Below are positions 59,612 through 64,000 of a stretch of DNA of 64,000 bases, one piece after another. This stretch comes from Bacteroides sp. (GTDB lineage Bacteria; Bacteroidota; Bacteroidia; Bacteroidales; Bacteroidaceae). The stretch's first letter is position 1; every line of letters starts with the position of its first letter. The notes under the pieces are model-generated. The model was given only the letters and a program-made list of their open reading frames with translations, was not told where the DNA came from and made no database searches. Position numbers and translations under genes: made by a program. The stretch lies in the NCBI GenBank assembly GCA_022648295.1, contig JALCME010000019.1, positions 1 through 64,000 on the forward strand. Reading direction: 5' to 3'.

Positions 59612-61243
59612 CTATTCTTTGTTATAAAGTAACACGATATTAGGATAAACAACTCCATTATTACATGTAAATTGTATGCAAAGAATAAAATGGCGGAAAA
59701 AAGAAGACTGTCGAAAGAAGAAATTGGGGATCAGTCTTGCATAAGCTTCCGGCTGATAGGACATTTTTTTCATATCTGCCATTATCATAAAATTATATAA
59801 AGGGGACAAACTTCCTATACCCTCTTCATAGGATGGCGTCCCCTTTAAAATATTATTTTCTTCCATAGCTTCAACATACTCCATCAAGCTATCTACATCA
59901 AGGGCTATCAACAAATCACCATGATAGAAACATGCATATGAAGTAGCCTGCTGGGTGATGCCCGTTAATTGAGTAAGTAGAGCATTACCAATCAACGAGT
60001 ATAAATGACAGCCTGTCTTCTTAAAAAAAGAGTCGGATTTTACCAAATGTTGTGATGCTGGCAAATGTCCATTACTAGAAGTAGAATTGAGTAAGATCCG
60101 TAAATAAATTTCCGCCTGTTTTGCATTTTTCATAGGAATACTCAAAATAGCACAAGGATCTGCTTTCAACGTATCTTTGGATTGAAATAGGCACGAAACA
60201 ATCTGCTTTCCTCCATAAGACTTTAAAAAACTGATCCACTCCCTATCCTTTGTTTTAACATCATCAGAATAATTAGCCTTTACATAGGCCTGTTTTGCTG
60301 TAAACTCCAGCATAGTATCCATATCAGAAACAGCCCAGCAATCATAGAAGAATGTAGAAGCAGGTAATTTTTCGCCAAAGAAGCCTTCTACCGGTTCCTG
60401 ATTCCGTACTGCCTTTGAAAAAGTCATCGCAGTATCTGCATCATAGCTTATTCCTGAACAATATATGGCATTTTCATTTAATTTCAATTCAAATTCAGTC
60501 CAACTCCCCAAATATGACTGTAAGCAAAGGCTGCCTGTTTTTTTCCCCATATTCACCGCATTCATACGAACATAAATCAGAGCTTCAGCATTAGCGACCT
60601 TCCCTTTATGTATAATATTACGGAAAGAAGACAGATCTATTAATGATCTTTTAGCATATTGAGCATCAATCACCTGCTCTACCAAACGCTTTTGAAAACT
60701 GACTACCAAAAATCGGGAAGTAAGATAGGATGCAAGAAACCGCCCGTCAGACATAGAATATATTTTAATTTCTTTCCCTTTATAATCAAAAATCTTCACA
60801 GGAAAAGTATTAGAACAATATTTTTTTATAAAATTCTCTACCAGCTCATAATCACCGGAACCTAAACTACAGTATAATACTTGATTCAATGGATTATCCG
60901 GCTCATGAAAACTAATGATCATTTTACTCATCTGCCGGCTTAGTCCATGAGGTGTCTCGTCCAACAAAGTATGCAGATAGCTTTTTAAAGCAACAAATAT
61001 ATCTGAAACATATAGAAAATGATTATCCTGACTACATTTCAAATGCTTAATTCTTTGTATCAATTCCGCCATATGATCTGTTTCAACAACAGCTATGGCA
61101 TTCTGCGGGACTAACGAATATAGGTTAAAGTCTTTTTGCCTTTCAACAGCATTCAATCGGAAAAATGAATATACGCCAAATCCCGTGCATAATAATGCTA
61201 CGGATATTATAACAGCTATTTTTATCAGGGAACGTATCTTCAT
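59612..61243 (-). CDS. Conserved hypothetical membrane-anchored protein
   Basis: 543-aa ORF with one N-terminal TM segment (LIKIAVIISVALLCTGFGVYSFF). Confidence 0.85.
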   Translation of the reverse strand: MKIRSLIKIAVIISVALLCTGFGVYSFFRLNAVERQKDFNLYSLVPQNAIAVVETDHMAELIQRIKHLKCSQDNHFLYVSDIFVALKSYLHTLLDETPHGLSRQMSKMIISFHEPDNPLNQVLYCSLGSGDYELVENFIKKYCSNTFPVKIFDYKGKEIKIYSMSDGRFLASYLTSRFLVVSFQKRLVEQVIDAQYAKRSLIDLSSFRNIIHKGKVANAEALIYVRMNAVNMGKKTGSLCLQSYLGSWTEFELKLNENAIYCSGISYDADTAMTFSKAVRNQEPVEGFFGEKLPASTFFYDCWAVSDMDTMLEFTAKQAYVKANYSDDVKTKDREWISFLKSYGGKQIVSCLFQSKDTLKADPCAILSIPMKNAKQAEIYLRILLNSTSSNGHLPASQHLVKSDSFFKKTGCHLYSLIGNALLTQLTGITQQATSYACFYHGDLLIALDVDSLMEYVEAMEENNILKGTPSYEEGIGSLSPLYNFMIMADMKKMSYQPEAYARLIPNFFFRQSSFFRHFILCIQFTCNNGVVYPNIVLLYNKE

Positions 61244-61337
61244 AGCCTTTCAAACATCAAGTTTTGGCAAAAATAGCAATTATCACTAATAAAACAAAAC
61301 AAATGTTTAAAAATGCATATAAAAACGCAAATATCTT

Positions 61338-62102
61338 TTATAATTCAATAGTTAATCCATCAAAGGCTAAGTGAACATGAGGAGGAAGAGTCTTTTCTGT
61401 TTCCGCGTGTAAACCAGCCTGATGACTCATATGGACAAAATAAGTTTCACGGGCATCAATGCGCTTAGCTGCAATTAACGCCTCTGAGATATTTTGATGA
61501 GTAGCATGGGATTGAGGACGTAAGGCATTCATTATTAAAATATCCAGATTATGCAATTGTTTATAAGACTCATCCGGCATGGTCAACATATCAGTAATAT
61601 AAGCTATGCGACCGCCAATACGATAGCCTAATATGGGTAACTTACCATGCATTACAAGAAAAGGTAAGATTTCAGTGTGATTAATGTAGAAAGCCTTCCC
61701 CGGCTCAACTTCCTGCAAAGAAATCTGAGGAGCGCCCGGATACCGATGTTCAGTAAAACAATAGGGCATTCTCACTCGTAAATGGGCAGCAGTATATGAA
61801 TTTAGAAATATCGGAATCTCGCCAAAACGACAAAAGGGACGTAAATCATCCAAGCCTCCCACATGATCATAATGCTCATGAGTAATAAGCACTCCGTCAA
61901 TCTTTTCAAATGAAGAGATTCGTAACATTTGTTCACGAAAATCCGGTCCACAGTCAATCAAAATAGTTGTATCATCAGTATGCACCAATGAAGAAGTGCG
62001 TAACCGATTGTCTCGCGGATCAACAGATGTACATACCGGACATTTACACCCAATCTCCGGAACTCCCGTCGACGTTCCGCTACCTAATATTCTTATCTTC
62101 AT
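61338..62102 (-). CDS. MBL-fold metallohydrolase (PhnP-like)
   Basis: MKIRILGSGTSTGVPEIGCKCPVCTS; THEHYDHVGGLDDLRPF. Confidence 0.94.
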   Translation of the reverse strand: MKIRILGSGTSTGVPEIGCKCPVCTSVDPRDNRLRTSSLVHTDDTTILIDCGPDFREQMLRISSFEKIDGVLITHEHYDHVGGLDDLRPFCRFGEIPIFLNSYTAAHLRVRMPYCFTEHRYPGAPQISLQEVEPGKAFYINHTEILPFLVMHGKLPILGYRIGGRIAYITDMLTMPDESYKQLHNLDILIMNALRPQSHATHQNISEALIAAKRIDARETYFVHMSHQAGLHAETEKTLPPHVHLAFDGLTIEL

Positions 62103-62128
62103 ATCGTATATCTTTTCACCTTTACCTT

Positions 62129-63142
62129 CTAACTTACAAAATTAACTTCCGGATATATATCAATGCCAAATTTGACCCGGACGGAATTTTGTATTGCCTC
62201 CGAAAGAGCTACAACATCCGCTCCCGTAGCTCCCCCCTTATTTACCAATACCAATGCTTGCTTATCATATACAGCAACCGGACCAAGTGATTTCCCTTTC
62301 CATCCGCACTGCTCTATTAACCACCCTGCGGGAATTTTCACTTGTTCGGAATTTAGTTTATAATGAGGTATATCCTTATATACCTTTTGCAAAGCCCCAA
62401 ATTGTGCATTGGGCACAATAGGATTTATAAAGAAACTACCTGCATTACCGAGCTCTTCAGGGTCAGGCAATTTTTTTCTACGGATATCAATGATTAATTG
62501 CCGGACTGTTTTTAAAGTTATAGAGGGATATTTTTCTATTTCCTGACGAATAGTACCGTAATCAAGACAATAATGTGCTTTCTTACTCAAGCTATAATTG
62601 ACATAAGTAACAAATGTTTGTTTCATTTCCGGACGTTTGAAAAGACTGCCTCTATAAACATATTCACACTCATTAGTCCTAAAAACACATTCTTTTCCAG
62701 AAAGGTTTATTGTTTCTACAGAAGAAATCAAATCTTTTACCTCAACTCCATAAGCACCTATATTTTGCACCGCACTGGCGCCAACTTCACCAGGGATAAG
62801 TGAGAGGTTTTCTGCACCATACCATCCATGTTCCACACAATAAGCGACAAAATCATCCCATACTACTCCTGAACCGACACGTACCGAAACTACCTCGTCA
62901 TCTTCACCAATCACTTCAATTCCCTTAATACAAGAATGCAGTATCGTTCCTTTATAATCAGAGGTGAATAAGAGATTACTTCCCGCTCCAATATGCAAAC
63001 ATGGAGTAGTTATAGTCCCATTTAATATTAAGTCTTTTAATTCCTTTACCGAGTTATACTCCACAAAAATGGCAGCCTTGGCATCCACACCAAATGTATT
63101 CCGCGCTTTTAGAGAATAATCTTTATATACTTGTATCTTCAT
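62129..63142 (-). CDS. murB: UDP-N-acetylmuramate dehydrogenase
   Basis: [78 protein letters not shown]. Start M21 of the ORF preferred. Confidence 0.97.
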   Translation of the reverse strand: MKIQVYKDYSLKARNTFGVDAKAAIFVEYNSVKELKDLILNGTITTPCLHIGAGSNLLFTSDYKGTILHSCIKGIEVIGEDDEVVSVRVGSGVVWDDFVAYCVEHGWYGAENLSLIPGEVGASAVQNIGAYGVEVKDLISSVETINLSGKECVFRTNECEYVYRGSLFKRPEMKQTFVTYVNYSLSKKAHYCLDYGTIRQEIEKYPSITLKTVRQLIIDIRRKKLPDPEELGNAGSFFINPIVPNAQFGALQKVYKDIPHYKLNSEQVKIPAGWLIEQCGWKGKSLGPVAVYDKQALVLVNKGGATGADVVALSEAIQNSVRVKFGIDIYPEVNFVS

Positions 63143-63971
63143 ATTTATACAGTTCCCATTCCCCTCCCCGTTTCCGGAAATAGAAAACATTGGAATACCC
63201 ATTTCCTATTCCATTTACCTTCAAAATTTTATTATTTGACTGATCCTCATTTTTCTGCCCATAATTGATATTGGACAATCTATCTACAGGCAGTACAGGC
63301 CGAAAAGCATACCATTGATTCAAACTCATTGTCGTTTCCAAAATAGAAAATTCGTCATCAGGATCAATAGTTATATATTGCAAAGGATCACAGATTCGTT
63401 TACTCTGAAAAATGCTATCAGTTACAAAGCGTGTATAAAAATCCACAAAATCTTCGTTTTCACTCTTCTCTATCGGACGAAGTTTAATAGCCTCCAACAT
63501 CCATGCTCCCTTTATGCGCTTGAAATAATATTTCTTCACCATTCGGGTTTTTAGAAAGAGCCATTCCACTTGCACCGAAGTTAGGGAAGTATCCCCGACC
63601 AAATCCATATCATTTTCATTATCAAAAAGTAAAGTATAAAAACTTTGCTTCGAAAATAAATAATCATGCTTCCAATACTTTTCTTCTATTTTAGAAGAAG
63701 CATCGCCATTAAAATAAGGCAAAGGGAACTTTGTCCGTTGTAATTGTAATGCGTCATCTGACGCGTAATTATAAATAAAATCATCAAAGGATTCATCAGC
63801 CTCTATCGGTTTAGGCTCTTCCTTCGCTTTAGTATGCTGTACAGTATCCACTTTATGAGTAGCAGAATCCACCATACTGGTTATCGTCACAAAAGGATCA
63901 ATCTTTGTCTTCTTGTTTTCACAAGAAAGCAAAAAAGCAAGTAAACATAGCATCCATCCTATCTGTTTCAT
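63123..63971 (-). CDS. DUF4348-like lipoprotein
   Basis: Lipobox LLSCENKK; 282 aa; overlaps murB start by about 20 bp. Confidence 0.75.
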   Translation of the reverse strand: MKQIGWMLCLLAFLLSCENKKTKIDPFVTITSMVDSATHKVDTVQHTKAKEEPKPIEADESFDDFIYNYASDDALQLQRTKFPLPYFNGDASSKIEEKYWKHDYLFSKQSFYTLLFDNENDMDLVGDTSLTSVQVEWLFLKTRMVKKYYFKRIKGAWMLEAIKLRPIEKSENEDFVDFYTRFVTDSIFQSKRICDPLQYITIDPDDEFSILETTMSLNQWYAFRPVLPVDRLSNINYGQKNEDQSNNKILKVNGIGNGYSNVFYFRKRGGEWELYKYEDTSI

Positions 63972-64000
63972 CTTTTTTGAGGCCTTACGGTCACTTATTA

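Overview
64-kb window of a Bacteroidales chromosome, probably Bacteroides/Phocaeicola, judged from gene content and repeated TAnnTTTG-type promoter boxes; species not assigned. It has three parts. (1) At about 1-23.8 kb is a capsular/exopolysaccharide locus. A truncated VirE-N/DUF3987 gene lies divergent from an upxY-type NusG-like antiterminator with a structured leader. Downstream are a Wzx flippase, a nitroreductase-like protein, a Wzy-like polymerase, two polysaccharide pyruvyl transferases, several glycosyltransferases, an FrhB-like (F420 hydrogenase beta) protein, a YjbH-like outer-membrane protein, gmd, a manC-type gene and a small HAD-like protein. The variable part is broken up by at least two decayed IS66-family elements. 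A 244-bp IS66 tail is present twice in direct orientation and brackets the wzy/GT/FrhB block. (2) At about 23.8-36.3 kb are a 5'-nucleotidase, a PBP-like histidine kinase, a clostripain-family peptidase, rpoD, a DegQ/HtrA protease and a murein-peptide cluster (transglutaminase, dipeptide epimerase, NlpC/P60). (3) At about 36.4-64 kb is mostly housekeeping: rnpB RNA, ribE, phoU, glnS, tpx, yggS, phoH, folC, ridA, rlmB, recN, coaBC, dnaN, murB. The most notable non-coding signals are an exact 22-bp-period array of CCCNGGG palindromes (32251-32382), a putative ~90-nt sRNA with its own promoter and terminator (about 38846-38937, minus), and the upxY leader, which has a promoter, a 53-codon ORF and a hairpin. 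No CRISPR array, tRNA or rRNA was recognised. All calls are by reading; no searches were run.
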